DNA of 43,186 nucleotides from Chryseobacterium potabilaquae (GTDB taxonomy: Bacteria; Bacteroidota; Bacteroidia; Flavobacteriales; Weeksellaceae), in the NCBI RefSeq assembly GCF_902728265.1, contig NZ_CACVBR010000034.1, positions 1 through 43,186 of the forward strand, read 5' to 3'. Under the pieces are notes generated by a model, which was not told where the DNA came from, did no database searches, and saw only the letters and a list, made by a program, of their open reading frames with translations. The position numbers and the translations under genes were made by a program. Shown here in pieces: positions 25,510 through 34,332 of this stretch; position 1 is the stretch's first letter; each line of letters starts with the position of its first letter.

Positions 25510-26754
25510 ATGAGAAGAGTTGTCATTACAGGTCTGGGAGCAGTAACTCCCTTAGGAAACAATGTCGAAGAATTTTGGCAAAACAGTATAGATGGAGTAA
25601 GCGGAGCAAATAAAATCACTCATTTTAATACTGAAAAATTCAAAGTACATTTTGCTTGTGAGGTTAAAAATTTTGACCCAAAAGTTCACTTAAATCATAA
25701 TGAGATTAAAAAAAGTGATTTATTTTCACAGTATGCCATGTATTCAACAGCAGAAGCTCTTAAAGATTCCGGGCTTGAACTAGATCGTATGGACCCTTTT
25801 GATACTGGGGTAATTTGGGGAACCGGACAAGGTGGAATGTGGACATTTGAAAGTGAAGTAACCGATTTTACAAAAGGCGATGGAACACCTAGGTTTAATC
25901 CTTTTTTCGTTCCAAAATTTATTGCAAATATGGCTTCGGGAATGATTTCTATGAAGTATGGACTTCAGGGAATTAATTACACAACGATTTCAGCTTGTGC
26001 AACAGGAAATACAGCATTAATGGATGCTTTTAATTACATCCGTTTAGGAAAAGCTAAAGTAATCATTAGTGGAGGCTCAGAAGCGGCAATTTCACCTGCT
26101 TCCATTGGAGGCTTCTCTATCATGAAAGCCATGTCAACAAGAAACGATGATTTTACCACAGCAAGTCGCCCTTATGATACTGACAGGGATGGCTTTGTGA
26201 TGGGGGAAGGTGCAGGAGCGCTAATTCTTGAGGAATATGAGCATGCAAAAGCAAGAGGAGCAAAAATTTACGCAGAATTAGTAGGAGCAGCAATGACCGC
26301 AGACGCCTATCATATGACTGCTCCTCATCCCGATGGAGTGGGAGCAATCAAAGCAATGCAACTGGCATTAAATGAAGCTCAAATTAATATAGAAGATATT
26401 GATTATATTAATCCTCACGCCACATCTACTCCCATGGGAGATTTGGTTGAATTAAATGGAATTACAAAATTATTTAAAGGGAGTAAAAACCTGGACATTA
26501 GTGCTACAAAATCAATGACTGGTCATTTATTAGGAGCAGCAGGTGCTGCAGAGGCTATTCTCTCAATTAAAGCAATAGAAAAAGGAATTATTCCACCTAC
26601 TATAAACCTTCATAAGATTGATGAAAATATTCCAAAAGATATTAATATTATATTTGGAGAAGCTAAAGAAAAAAATATTAATTACGCTTTAAGTAATGCT
26701 TTTGGATTTGGAGGACATAATGCCACGTTGGTTTTTAAAAAGTTTAGCAACTAG
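25510..26754 (+). CDS. Beta-ketoacyl-ACP synthase II (FabF-like)
   Basis: Condensing enzyme of 414 residues. The Cys-His-His triad is complete: C163 in ISACATGN, His in PHATSTPMGD and His in FGFGGHNA, plus the KSMTGHLLGAAGAAE lysine motif. Length and motifs fit KAS II. It is 83 bp after the thioesterase and in line with a TetR-controlled group, so it is probably not the housekeeping fabF, which normally sits beside acpP. Condensing enzyme, thiolase and thioesterase together suggest a small acyl-chain pathway. Confidence 0.9.
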   Translation: MRRVVITGLGAVTPLGNNVEEFWQNSIDGVSGANKITHFNTEKFKVHFACEVKNFDPKVHLNHNEIKKSDLFSQYAMYSTAEALKDSGLELDRMDPFDTGVIWGTGQGGMWTFESEVTDFTKGDGTPRFNPFFVPKFIANMASGMISMKYGLQGINYTTISACATGNTALMDAFNYIRLGKAKVIISGGSEAAISPASIGGFSIMKAMSTRNDDFTTASRPYDTDRDGFVMGEGAGALILEEYEHAKARGAKIYAELVGAAMTADAYHMTAPHPDGVGAIKAMQLALNEAQINIEDIDYINPHATSTPMGDLVELNGITKLFKGSKNLDISATKSMTGHLLGAAGAAEAILSIKAIEKGIIPPTINLHKIDENIPKDINIIFGEAKEKNINYALSNAFGFGGHNATLVFKKFSN

Positions 26755-26816
26755 TATTTTACAATCCAAGTGATATAGATTATAAGCAATAAGATCCTCA
26801 ACTTAGATTAAAAATA

Positions 26817-26845
26817 AAAGCAGTCAAAAAAAATTCGACTGCTTT
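26817..26845. terminator. Bidirectional terminator between ketoacyl synthase and L,D-transpeptidase
   Basis: Arms AAAGCAGTC (26817-26825) and GACTGCTTT (26837-26845), with T-rich sequence on the right and A-rich sequence on the left. It ends three bases before the stop codon of the convergent gene and can serve both directions. Confidence 0.8.
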
Positions 26846-26848
26846 ATT

Positions 26849-27604
26849 TTATGCTTTCAACCATTCTGATTTTGAAAGATAATTCTGATCAGGATAATAA
26901 ATGAAAAGACAATTTCTTCCTTTTATAGTATTAATGAGTGGCTGTGTAAGATCTCTCGGAACGGCGGGACATCCCCAACTTCTTCCTATTCTTTTATGGA
27001 TTGCAGCAAATTCATCACTTACATAATCTGCTCCATGCATTACAATTGCTCTTCTATAAGCGGCATCATTAAAGCCTTTATCCATGCCCAGCAATCTTAA
27101 AGAATATCCGTTATCACCATTGTAGGTGGCATCCGTAATATAAAAACCTAAACTACTCTGAAGTGAACTATTCGTATTCGAAAAATTGGTGGCAAATTCC
27201 TCTCCCGTATTTTTTCCATGAGCAACCAACGAATTAAATAAAACAGTTTTGTTATTCAAATCAATTACCCAAAGTCTTTTTGTATTAGAAGACAAAGAAA
27301 AATCGCATACTGTAAGTAAATGCGAATCCGAATTAAGCAAACCAGCTTTCTTTAAATTTTCAAAACCTAATAAGGCTTTAAAGAAAACTTCTTCATTAAG
27401 TTCATGTCCCTGTTCAAACGTTATAGACTTGTATAATCCTTCTGATGAAGATTCCACCATACTAGCAGTCTTCTCAGTTGTCGTGGCTACTCTTTCAATT
27501 TTTTTCGTACTTATTTCATTCCTTACTATTGCCTTTCTTGGAGACAAATAGAATGAAGTAGTTACCATGTAAACAAAGCCTAATAGGCTATAAAATCCTT
27601 TCAT
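26849..27604 (-). CDS. Murein L,D-transpeptidase catalytic domain family protein
   Basis: A 251-residue exported protein with a short N-terminal hydrophobic anchor (about 5-20). The catalytic region holds the His motif IVMHGADYVS and the nucleophile motif SWGCPAVP near the C-terminus, with a strand KGRNCLFIYYPD after it. This is the PF13645-type YkuD relative of Bacteroidetes, which is thought to act on peptidoglycan cross-links in the periplasm. Both catalytic residues are present. It is a single-gene unit with a -7 motif 30 bp before the start. Confidence 0.88.
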   Translation of the reverse strand: MKGFYSLLGFVYMVTTSFYLSPRKAIVRNEISTKKIERVATTTEKTASMVESSSEGLYKSITFEQGHELNEEVFFKALLGFENLKKAGLLNSDSHLLTVCDFSLSSNTKRLWVIDLNNKTVLFNSLVAHGKNTGEEFATNFSNTNSSLQSSLGFYITDATYNGDNGYSLRLLGMDKGFNDAAYRRAIVMHGADYVSDEFAAIHKRIGRSWGCPAVPRDLTQPLINTIKGRNCLFIYYPDQNYLSKSEWLKA

Positions 27605-27634
27605 TCAATATTATGTTAAATCCAATTGAGTCCG

Positions 27635-27642
27635 CAAATATA
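27635..27642 (-). promoter_or_regulatory. -7 element for the L,D-transpeptidase gene
   Basis: The minus strand reads TATATTTG (TAnnTTTG), 30 nt before the start codon. Confidence 0.45.
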
Positions 27643-27729
27643 TAAAAACATAATTACCAACATGTTATAAATTCGAAAATTTAACTCAATTTAAGAAAAT
27701 TTAACTCGCTGATTTGATGAATAATACAA

Positions 27730-28176
27730 TTATTTTTGCGAATCAGAAACGAATTCTAGGCTAATCGAATTCATACAATATCTTAATCCTGTAGGCTTTG
27801 GACCATCCTCAAAAACATGCCCTAAATGCGAGTCACATCTTTTACAAAGGACCTCTACTCGATCCATACCATATGCAAAATCTCTTTTATAATAAACCCC
27901 TTCTTTATCTGCCTCAAAGAAGCTGGGCCATCCACAACTACTGGTAAATTTTGAAGTCGAACGAAATAGATGATTTCCACAAACTGCACAATAATATTCT
28001 CCAACCTCATCAAATTCATTGTATTTTCCTGTAAAAGGTCTTTCCGTTGCTGCTTCTCTCGAGATCATATACAAATCCGGAGCTAGAATTTTTTTCCATT
28101 CTTCATTGGAAATATCCAATTTTGTTGTATCTGTTCTGGAATAGTATGGATTGTTTTTTGCTTCTATATTTTCCAT
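27730..28176 (-). CDS. msrB: Peptide-methionine (R)-S-oxide reductase
   Basis: Repairs methionine-R-sulfoxide in proteins. In 148 residues it has two zinc CxxC pairs (CAVCGN and CKRCDS), SCGWPSF with the resolving Cys, GHVFEDGP and the catalytic Cys in RYCMNSISLEF. It is a stand-alone MsrB with no fused MsrA domain and no signal peptide, hence cytoplasmic. It is monocistronic and divergent from the DUF445 gene. Confidence 0.95.
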   Translation of the reverse strand: MENIEAKNNPYYSRTDTTKLDISNEEWKKILAPDLYMISREAATERPFTGKYNEFDEVGEYYCAVCGNHLFRSTSKFTSSCGWPSFFEADKEGVYYKRDFAYGMDRVEVLCKRCDSHLGHVFEDGPKPTGLRYCMNSISLEFVSDSQK

Positions 28177-28279
28177 AAGATTAGTTTAATAGGTTGTAAT
28201 TTTGAAAATTGGTTGCAGATAAATTAACAATAATATTGAAAATAAAAGTTCTCACACCAAATGTAATACATTTCAGAAT

Positions 28280-29524
28280 ATGAACGATGAAGCAAAAAGA
28301 AAACAATTAAGAAAATATAAAGCATTTGCCACCGGTCTATTTCTATTAATGGCAATGGTTTTTATAATCACAACTATTCTCCACAAGACCAATGATTCCC
28401 ATTGGGTTGGCTATGTTCGTGCCTTTGCAGAGGCAGCAATGGTAGGAGCCTTAGCTGATTGGTTTGCAGTAACGGCACTATTCCGCCATCCTCTTGGTTT
28501 ACCAATTCCTCATACCAATCTTATTGAAAACAGCAAACAAAGACTAGGAGATAATTTGGGAAATTTTGTCGTTAGTAACTTCCTATCTCCTCAAAATATA
28601 AGACCCTATATACAAAAACTGAAAGTCTCAAATTTTGTGGGAGAATGGTTGGGAAAAGATAAAAACCAAGACGCCTTACTCAGAAATATTTCGGATATTG
28701 TATTAGATATTTTAAATAAACTGGATGATTCTGCGGTGAGTCATTTCATTAGCAAAAAGATATATGAAATGACCGATAATATTAAGTTAAATGCCATGTT
28801 GGGAAGTGGGATCAATTATCTTTTGGATAAAAATGATCACCAAAAAATGATTACCAATCTTTCCTCTCAAATAAAAAATTACATACTGGAAAATGACGAA
28901 ATGATTCAGGATCGTGTAAAAAAAGGAAGTTATTCATTTATTCCTGCTTTTGTAGACCATAAAATTGCCGATAAAATCGTACATGGACTTTCAGATTTTT
29001 TCAAAGAAATTGAAGAAGATCCTCACCATGAAATAAGAGCCTTGATTACCCAAAAGATTTACGAATTTTCCATAGAATTAAAACAAGACCCAAAATGGGA
29101 AGATGAATTTAAAAATATTAAAAATGATCTTTTAAAGAACAATAAATTAGACGAATATTCGAGTGATATATGGAGTTCTATTAAGAATACTTTAATAAAA
29201 GAATTGCAGGAAGACAGCTCTTCATTAAAAAATTATATCATAAAAAACCTAAATGAATTTTCCCAAAACCTCAAAACGGATGAAAATCTTCAAAAGAAAA
29301 TAGATCATTGGGTACGAGTGACAGCCTATAAATATATCCTTAAAAATACCCACCAATTCGGCATTTTGATAAGTTCCACTGTAGGAAATTGGCAAGGAAA
29401 AGACTTAAGTGACAAATTAGAATTAGAAGTTGGAAAAGATTTACAGTTTATTCGGGTCAATGGAACTTTAGTTGGAGGGCTCGTAGGATTAATCATCTAC
29501 ACAATTGCTCATTTCTTTTTATAA
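28280..29524 (+). CDS. DUF445 membrane protein
   Basis: A 414-residue DUF445 protein. A first transmembrane helix (about 14-34) precedes the family signature AFAEAAMVGALADWFAVTAL with FRHPLG. A long charged, helical central region (about 75-385) is followed by a C-terminal helix (about 391-412, VGGLVGLIIYTIAHFF). The family is widespread in bacteria and its function is not established; the topology suggests both ends in the membrane. Its promoter may be the TAATTTTG at 28198-28205. The convergent pyrD follows. Confidence 0.87.
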   Translation: MNDEAKRKQLRKYKAFATGLFLLMAMVFIITTILHKTNDSHWVGYVRAFAEAAMVGALADWFAVTALFRHPLGLPIPHTNLIENSKQRLGDNLGNFVVSNFLSPQNIRPYIQKLKVSNFVGEWLGKDKNQDALLRNISDIVLDILNKLDDSAVSHFISKKIYEMTDNIKLNAMLGSGINYLLDKNDHQKMITNLSSQIKNYILENDEMIQDRVKKGSYSFIPAFVDHKIADKIVHGLSDFFKEIEEDPHHEIRALITQKIYEFSIELKQDPKWEDEFKNIKNDLLKNNKLDEYSSDIWSSIKNTLIKELQEDSSSLKNYIIKNLNEFSQNLKTDENLQKKIDHWVRVTAYKYILKNTHQFGILISSTVGNWQGKDLSDKLELEVGKDLQFIRVNGTLVGGLVGLIIYTIAHFFL

Positions 29525-29568
29525 AAAAGTAAAACCCTATTGATTTTACCTTATATTTAATTTATTTT

Positions 29569-30606
29569 TTATCGTGGTAATCTACTTGCTCTTTTCAAGA
29601 GCTCTTTATTAATTTCATTAATCAAGTCTGGACCTTCATAGATAAAACCTGTGTATAATTGAACTAAACTAGCTCCTGCGTCAAGTTTTTCAATTGCATC
29701 TTTTGCAGAGTGAATGCCTCCTACTCCAATGATAGGAAATGCTCGATTGCTTTTATCAGAAAGATATTTGATCATTTTTGTACTTCGTTCACGGATTGGT
29801 TTTCCACTTAAACCTCCATTTCCAATTTGTGATAGAACTTCTGGAGATGTTTTAAGCCCTTCTCTATTTACCGAAGTATTGGAAACAACCACTCCGTCGA
29901 TTTTTGTTTCAGCAATCAATTCAACAATTTCATCCAATTGATTATGATTTAGATCGGGAGCAATTTTAAGTAAAATAGGCTTTTGAATGGATTTAGATTG
30001 ATTTATTTTCTTGACATCTGTGATTAATTCACGAAGATACTCTACATCTTCAAGTTTTGCATGGCTTCCCACGTTTGGGCAGCTCACATTCAGTACAAAA
30101 TAATCAACATAAGGATGAAGCCCTTCAAAACAATCCAAATAGTCTTTTGTATAATTTTCCGGGAGTGTATCGGTATTTTTTCCAATGTTTCCCCCAATGA
30201 TAATTTTACCTTTGTTGGATTTTAGTTTTTCAATAGCGGTTTCAAGGCCTTCATTATTAAAACCCATTCTGTTGATAATTCCCTCATCTTCAATGAGACG
30301 AAACAGTCTTTTTCTAGGATTTCCAGTCTGAGCTTTTGGAGTCACCGTTCCAATTTCTACAAATCCAAAACCAAGATCTCCCAATTCGTTGTACAAGGTA
30401 GCATTTTTATCAAAACCAGCCGCCAATCCTACAGGATTTTTAAATTTTAGTCCAAAAACTTCTCTTTCAAGACGTTTATCTTCAATAGGCTTGGGGAAAA
30501 ATAACTTAGTAAGAAATCCAAAATTCTTAAGTATCGAAAAAGTAAAATGATGAACATCTTCCGGATCGAATTTAAAAAGAATCGGGCGAATGAGCGATTT
30601 GTACAT
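29569..30606 (-). CDS. pyrD: Dihydroorotate dehydrogenase (quinone), class 2
   Basis: Oxidises dihydroorotate to orotate at the membrane, passing electrons to quinone, in pyrimidine synthesis. At 345 residues it has FMN-binding and active-site motifs [28 protein letters not shown] (here [12 protein letters not shown]), [11 protein letters not shown] with the catalytic Ser of class 2 nearby, [21 protein letters not shown] and [12 protein letters not shown] start at the ATG at 30606. An upstream ATG at 30669 lies above a consensus -7 element (30624-30631) and would add residues not usual in the family. Confidence 0.92.
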   Translation of the reverse strand: MYKSLIRPILFKFDPEDVHHFTFSILKNFGFLTKLFFPKPIEDKRLEREVFGLKFKNPVGLAAGFDKNATLYNELGDLGFGFVEIGTVTPKAQTGNPRKRLFRLIEDEGIINRMGFNNEGLETAIEKLKSNKGKIIIGGNIGKNTDTLPENYTKDYLDCFEGLHPYVDYFVLNVSCPNVGSHAKLEDVEYLRELITDVKKINQSKSIQKPILLKIAPDLNHNQLDEIVELIAETKIDGVVVSNTSVNREGLKTSPEVLSQIGNGGLSGKPIRERSTKMIKYLSDKSNRAFPIIGVGGIHSAKDAIEKLDAGASLVQLYTGFIYEGPDLINEINKELLKRASRLPR

Positions 30607-30623
30607 GCCTTGTTTTTGGGATA

Positions 30624-30631
30624 CAAAGATA
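30624..30631 (-). promoter_or_regulatory. -7 element for pyrD
   Basis: The minus strand reads TATCTTTG, a perfect TAnnTTTG, 17 nt before the ATG at 30606. It decides between the two possible pyrD starts. Confidence 0.55.
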
Positions 30632-30900
30632 CTGAAATATTTTATTTGATTGGAACTCATCCGCTCCATTAAAATCAGTGATAGAAAAATTCAATGCTTC
30701 CTTATAATACTAAAAAAAGCCGTAAAAACCCAAAACCAAAGTGACAGAATATTCTCAAATACAAATTCGAAAGCTAATTATTATAAAATCATTCTCAATA
30801 AAAATGGAATTTGTTGAAGCTATAATTTCTAAAAAATAAGTAAAAACAGTTTTTTAGCTGCTTTTTTTGTTGAAGCTCATGGATTTGGGATCCAAATTCC

Positions 30901-30908
30901 TATTTTTG
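30901..30908 (+). promoter_or_regulatory. -7 element for glycyl-tRNA synthetase
   Basis: TATTTTTG fits TAnnTTTG and lies 21 nt before the start codon. The preceding 200 bases (30670-30900) hold no other recognised feature. Confidence 0.5.
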
Positions 30909-30929
30909 CACTTCAGACGTTAAAAAATT

Positions 30930-32471
30930 ATGGCAAAGCAAGAAGATGTTTTCAAGAAAGTGATTTCTCACGCTAAAGAATATGGTTTTATTTTCCCTTC
31001 TAGTGAGATCTACGATGGTTTATCCGCTGTTTATGATTATGGACAAAACGGTGCCGAATTAAAAAATAATATCAAACAATATTGGTGGAAAGCAATGGTA
31101 CAGCTTAACGAAAATATTGTAGGTATCGATTCGGCAATCCTTATGCATCCCACAACATGGAAGGCATCTGGCCACGTAGACGCTTTCAACGATCCATTGA
31201 TTGATAACAAAGATTCTAAAAAACGTTTCAGAGCTGATGTTTTAGTAGAAGATTACTGTGCTAAAATTGAAGATAAAGAAAATAAAGAAATAGAAAAGGC
31301 AGCCAAAAGGTTTGGGGATTCTTTTGATAAGGCTCAGTTTGAAGCCACTAACCCAAAAATTTTGGAATACCGTGCAAAAAGAGAAACAATTCTTTCAAGA
31401 TTGGCGAAGTCTTTAGAAAATGAAGACCTTGCTGACGTAAAAGCATTAATTGAAGAATTGGAAATCGCTGATCCTGATACCGGTTCTAAAAACTGGACAG
31501 AGGTAAGGCAATTTAATCTTATGTTCGGAACTAAATTAGGAGCTTCTGCAGATAGCGCAATGGATCTTTATTTAAGACCTGAAACAGCTCAAGGTATTTT
31601 CGTTAATTTCTTGAATGTTCAAAAAACTTCCCGACATAAACTTCCTTTTGGTATTGCTCAAATCGGGAAAGCATTTAGAAACGAAATTGTTGCGAGACAA
31701 TTTATTTTCAGAATGCGTGAGTTTGAACAAATGGAAATGCAGTTCTTTGTTGCACCAGGAACGGAACTTGACTTCTACGAAAAATGGAAGCAAACTCGTC
31801 TAAACTGGCACTTAGCTCTAGGATTAGGAAATGAAAATTACAGATTCCATGATCACGAAAAACTCGCTCACTATGCTAATGCAGCCGCTGATATTGAATT
31901 TAACTTCCCTTTTGGTTTTAAAGAACTGGAAGGAATTCATTCAAGAACAGACTTTGACTTGAAAGCCCACGAAGAATTTTCCGGAAGAAAACTTCAGTTT
32001 TTTGATCCTGAAAGAAACGAAAATTATGTTCCGTATGTTGTGGAAACTTCCGTAGGTTTAGATAGATTATTCTTAGCTGTATTCTCTCATTGTTTAAAAG
32101 ACGAAGTACTGGAAGACGGTTCGGAAAGAACAGTTTTATCATTACCTCCAGCTTTAGCGCCAATCAAAGCTGCTATACTCCCATTAATGAAAAAAGATGG
32201 TTTAGCAGAATATGCAGAAAAAATCTTCAACGACTTGAAATATGATTTCAACCTATTCTATGAAGAAAAAGATGCTATCGGAAAGCGCTATAGAAGACAA
32301 GATGCCATAGGTACTCCTTATTGTATTACTATAGATCATGATTCTCTTACAGACCATACAGTAACCATACGAGATCGAGATACAATGCAACAAGAAAGAG
32401 TTCCTGTTTCAGAGCTGAGACGAATAATTGATGAAAAAACAAACTTCAGAAATTTACTTTCTAAAATATAG
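30930..32471 (+). CDS. glyS: Glycine--tRNA ligase, homodimeric type
   Basis: Charges tRNA-Gly. It is the single-chain alpha2 (GlyQS/GRS1) type, 513 residues, not the alpha2beta2 type. Class II motifs: the N-terminal YGFIFPSSEIYDGL, WWKAMV, motif 2 with RPETAQGIFVNF and FRNEIVAR, motif 3 with VVETSVGLDR, and the C-terminal anticodon-binding domain (about 410-510) with YCITIDHDSL and VTIRDRDTM. The long insertion at about 80-180 is typical. It is monocistronic with a clear terminator. Confidence 0.95.
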   Translation: MAKQEDVFKKVISHAKEYGFIFPSSEIYDGLSAVYDYGQNGAELKNNIKQYWWKAMVQLNENIVGIDSAILMHPTTWKASGHVDAFNDPLIDNKDSKKRFRADVLVEDYCAKIEDKENKEIEKAAKRFGDSFDKAQFEATNPKILEYRAKRETILSRLAKSLENEDLADVKALIEELEIADPDTGSKNWTEVRQFNLMFGTKLGASADSAMDLYLRPETAQGIFVNFLNVQKTSRHKLPFGIAQIGKAFRNEIVARQFIFRMREFEQMEMQFFVAPGTELDFYEKWKQTRLNWHLALGLGNENYRFHDHEKLAHYANAAADIEFNFPFGFKELEGIHSRTDFDLKAHEEFSGRKLQFFDPERNENYVPYVVETSVGLDRLFLAVFSHCLKDEVLEDGSERTVLSLPPALAPIKAAILPLMKKDGLAEYAEKIFNDLKYDFNLFYEEKDAIGKRYRRQDAIGTPYCITIDHDSLTDHTVTIRDRDTMQQERVPVSELRRIIDEKTNFRNLLSKI

Positions 32472-32476
32472 ATTAG

Positions 32477-32503
32477 AGCCTTGAGAAATCAAGGCTTTTT
32501 TTA
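32477..32503 (+). terminator. Terminator after glycyl-tRNA synthetase gene
   Basis: AGCCTTGA, GAAA loop, TCAAGGCT, then seven T; it starts six bases after the stop codon. Confidence 0.92.
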
Positions 32504-32551
32504 TACATTTTTTTTGAATAGATTTGTTTATAAACTATAACCTTTGAAATT

Positions 32552-33691
32552 ATGTGGCTTATTATATTACAAAGCTTTTTGATTATACTCATCTTCTCCA
32601 TTATATTGACTTATATTTTGGGATATGGCTATCTATTCAACGGGATCTCAAAAACCTACCTAAGAGGCAAAATGAGTGCTCATATTGATGATGGAAAGTT
32701 TTTTTCGAACCATATTATTGAGACAAAATCTCCAAAAACTTGGAAAAAATCTTCAGAATACAATAGAAAAGAATTACCTAAAAACATAGTTGACGATCTC
32801 AATCAATCTCATACGGCAGCTTTCTTAGTTATCAAAAATGGAGAATTGATTCATGAGCAATATTGGAATGGTTATCATCAATCGTCAAAAACAAATTCTT
32901 TTTCTATGGCAAAAGCAGTTACCGTCATGTTATTTGGAAAAGCATTAGAAGAAGGAAAGATTAGCAATATTGACATTCATTTTTCTGAATATTTTGATGA
33001 ATTTAAAACTAAAGGGCTAGCAAAAAACTTAACCTTAAAAAATTTGGCTCAAATGGAATCCGGCTTAGACTGGAATGAAGATTATAAAAATCCATTTCTT
33101 CCAAATGCTAAAGCTTATTATGGGAAAAGTCTCAATAAAGCAGTTTTTACACGAAACTTTAAAGAAGAACCAGGAACTCAATTTGAATATCAAAGTGGCT
33201 CTACACAGCTTCTTGGTTTTGCAGTAAAAAAAGCAATAAATCAATCTTTAGCGAGCTACTTATCTGACAAATTTTGGATTCCATTGGGAATGGAACACAA
33301 TGCAGAATGGAGTACGGATGAAAGCGGTATGGAAAAAACGTATTGTTGTATCCATTCTAATGCTAGAGATTTTGCCAAATTAGGTCAATTATTTTTAGAT
33401 AATGGTAAAGTTGGAGACCATCAAATTTTAAATCTAGATTTCATTAATCAAATGAGAACCCCCACCCAAAAATCGGAAGAAATATATGGGATGGGGCTTT
33501 GGATCAACAATGATAATCCAGTAAAACATTATTACTTCTTAGGACTTCAAGGTCAGTACATTATTATGGTTCCAGAACACAATATGGTCATTGTAAGAAC
33601 GGGCAGTTATAACGACTTACTTAAAAATGATCGAGGAAGACCAGACCAAGTAAAATTCCTCGTCAATGAAACTGTAAAATTATTTTCATAA
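32552..33691 (+). CDS. Class C beta-lactamase-fold serine hydrolase
   Basis: A 379-residue membrane-anchored or secreted hydrolase. An N-terminal hydrophobic helix (about 3-28) is followed by a penicillin-binding-protein-like domain. The SxxK motif is SMAK (S118, K121) in NSFSMAKAV, and the Tyr motif is Y213-Q-S in FEYQSGSTQLLG, a pattern close to the 6-aminohexanoate-dimer hydrolase (NylB)/esterase group rather than true beta-lactamases. The natural substrate is not predictable. The DUF1801/OmdA gene follows by 3 bp, so they share a transcript. Confidence 0.85.
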   Translation: MWLIILQSFLIILIFSIILTYILGYGYLFNGISKTYLRGKMSAHIDDGKFFSNHIIETKSPKTWKKSSEYNRKELPKNIVDDLNQSHTAAFLVIKNGELIHEQYWNGYHQSSKTNSFSMAKAVTVMLFGKALEEGKISNIDIHFSEYFDEFKTKGLAKNLTLKNLAQMESGLDWNEDYKNPFLPNAKAYYGKSLNKAVFTRNFKEEPGTQFEYQSGSTQLLGFAVKKAINQSLASYLSDKFWIPLGMEHNAEWSTDESGMEKTYCCIHSNARDFAKLGQLFLDNGKVGDHQILNLDFINQMRTPTQKSEEIYGMGLWINNDNPVKHYYFLGLQGQYIIMVPEHNMVIVRTGSYNDLLKNDRGRPDQVKFLVNETVKLFS

Positions 33692-33694
33692 ACA

Positions 33695-34306
33695 ATGGAA
33701 AGATATAGTCCGAGAATTGATGAATATATTGAAAATTCTCAAGATTTTGCAAAGCCCGTTTTAAACTATATTCGGGAAACGGTTCATGAATTCTGCCCAG
33801 ATATAGAAGAGGTTATAAAATGGAGCTTCCCACATTTTACTTACAAGGGAAAAATTCTCTGTGCTATGGCTTCCTTTAAACAACATTGTACATTCGGATT
33901 CTGGTTGGAAAAAGAAATGAAAACTATGATGGAGATCACCCAAAATATAGAGAAAAGCTCCATGTTCAGTTTGGGTAAAATAGCCAAAGTTGAAGACCTT
34001 CCTTCAAAAATTCTGCTCAAGCATGCTCTCCAAGAAGCAATGGAGCTTATAGAAATGGGAGTTACCATAAAAAAAACAGCTCCCTCCAACATAGATCCTG
34101 AAATTCCTGATTATTTTAAAATGGCTCTGAACCAAAACAAAGGAGCCTTAGAAATTTTCGAAAAAGCTTCACCATCATTCAGAAAAGAATATATTAATTG
34201 GGTTGTCGAGGCTAAAACAGAAAGCACAAAAAATAAAAGATTGGAACAGGCTATAGAGTGGATTTCAGAGGGTAAAGGAAGAAATTGGAAATATGAAAAA
34301 AAGTAA
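33695..34306 (+). CDS. DUF1801 / YdeI-OmdA domain protein
   Basis: A 203-residue cytoplasmic protein in two parts. The N-terminal DUF1801-like domain (about 1-115) has EVIKWSFPHFTYKGKILC and CTFGFWL. The C-terminal OmdA (YdeI or OmpD-associated) helical segment has YFKMALNQNKGALEIFEKASPS and RKEYINWVVEAK, then a repeated-helix end KRLEQAIEWISEGKGRNWKY. YdeI is linked in Enterobacteria to resistance to some antimicrobial peptides, but that does not transfer safely here. It is coupled to the upstream hydrolase gene (3-bp gap) and ends 26 bp before the convergent umuC stop. Confidence 0.82.
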   Translation: MERYSPRIDEYIENSQDFAKPVLNYIRETVHEFCPDIEEVIKWSFPHFTYKGKILCAMASFKQHCTFGFWLEKEMKTMMEITQNIEKSSMFSLGKIAKVEDLPSKILLKHALQEAMELIEMGVTIKKTAPSNIDPEIPDYFKMALNQNKGALEIFEKASPSFRKEYINWVVEAKTESTKNKRLEQAIEWISEGKGRNWKYEKK

Positions 34307-34332
34307 TTTCCGTCATATTTCTCTTTCTAAAA

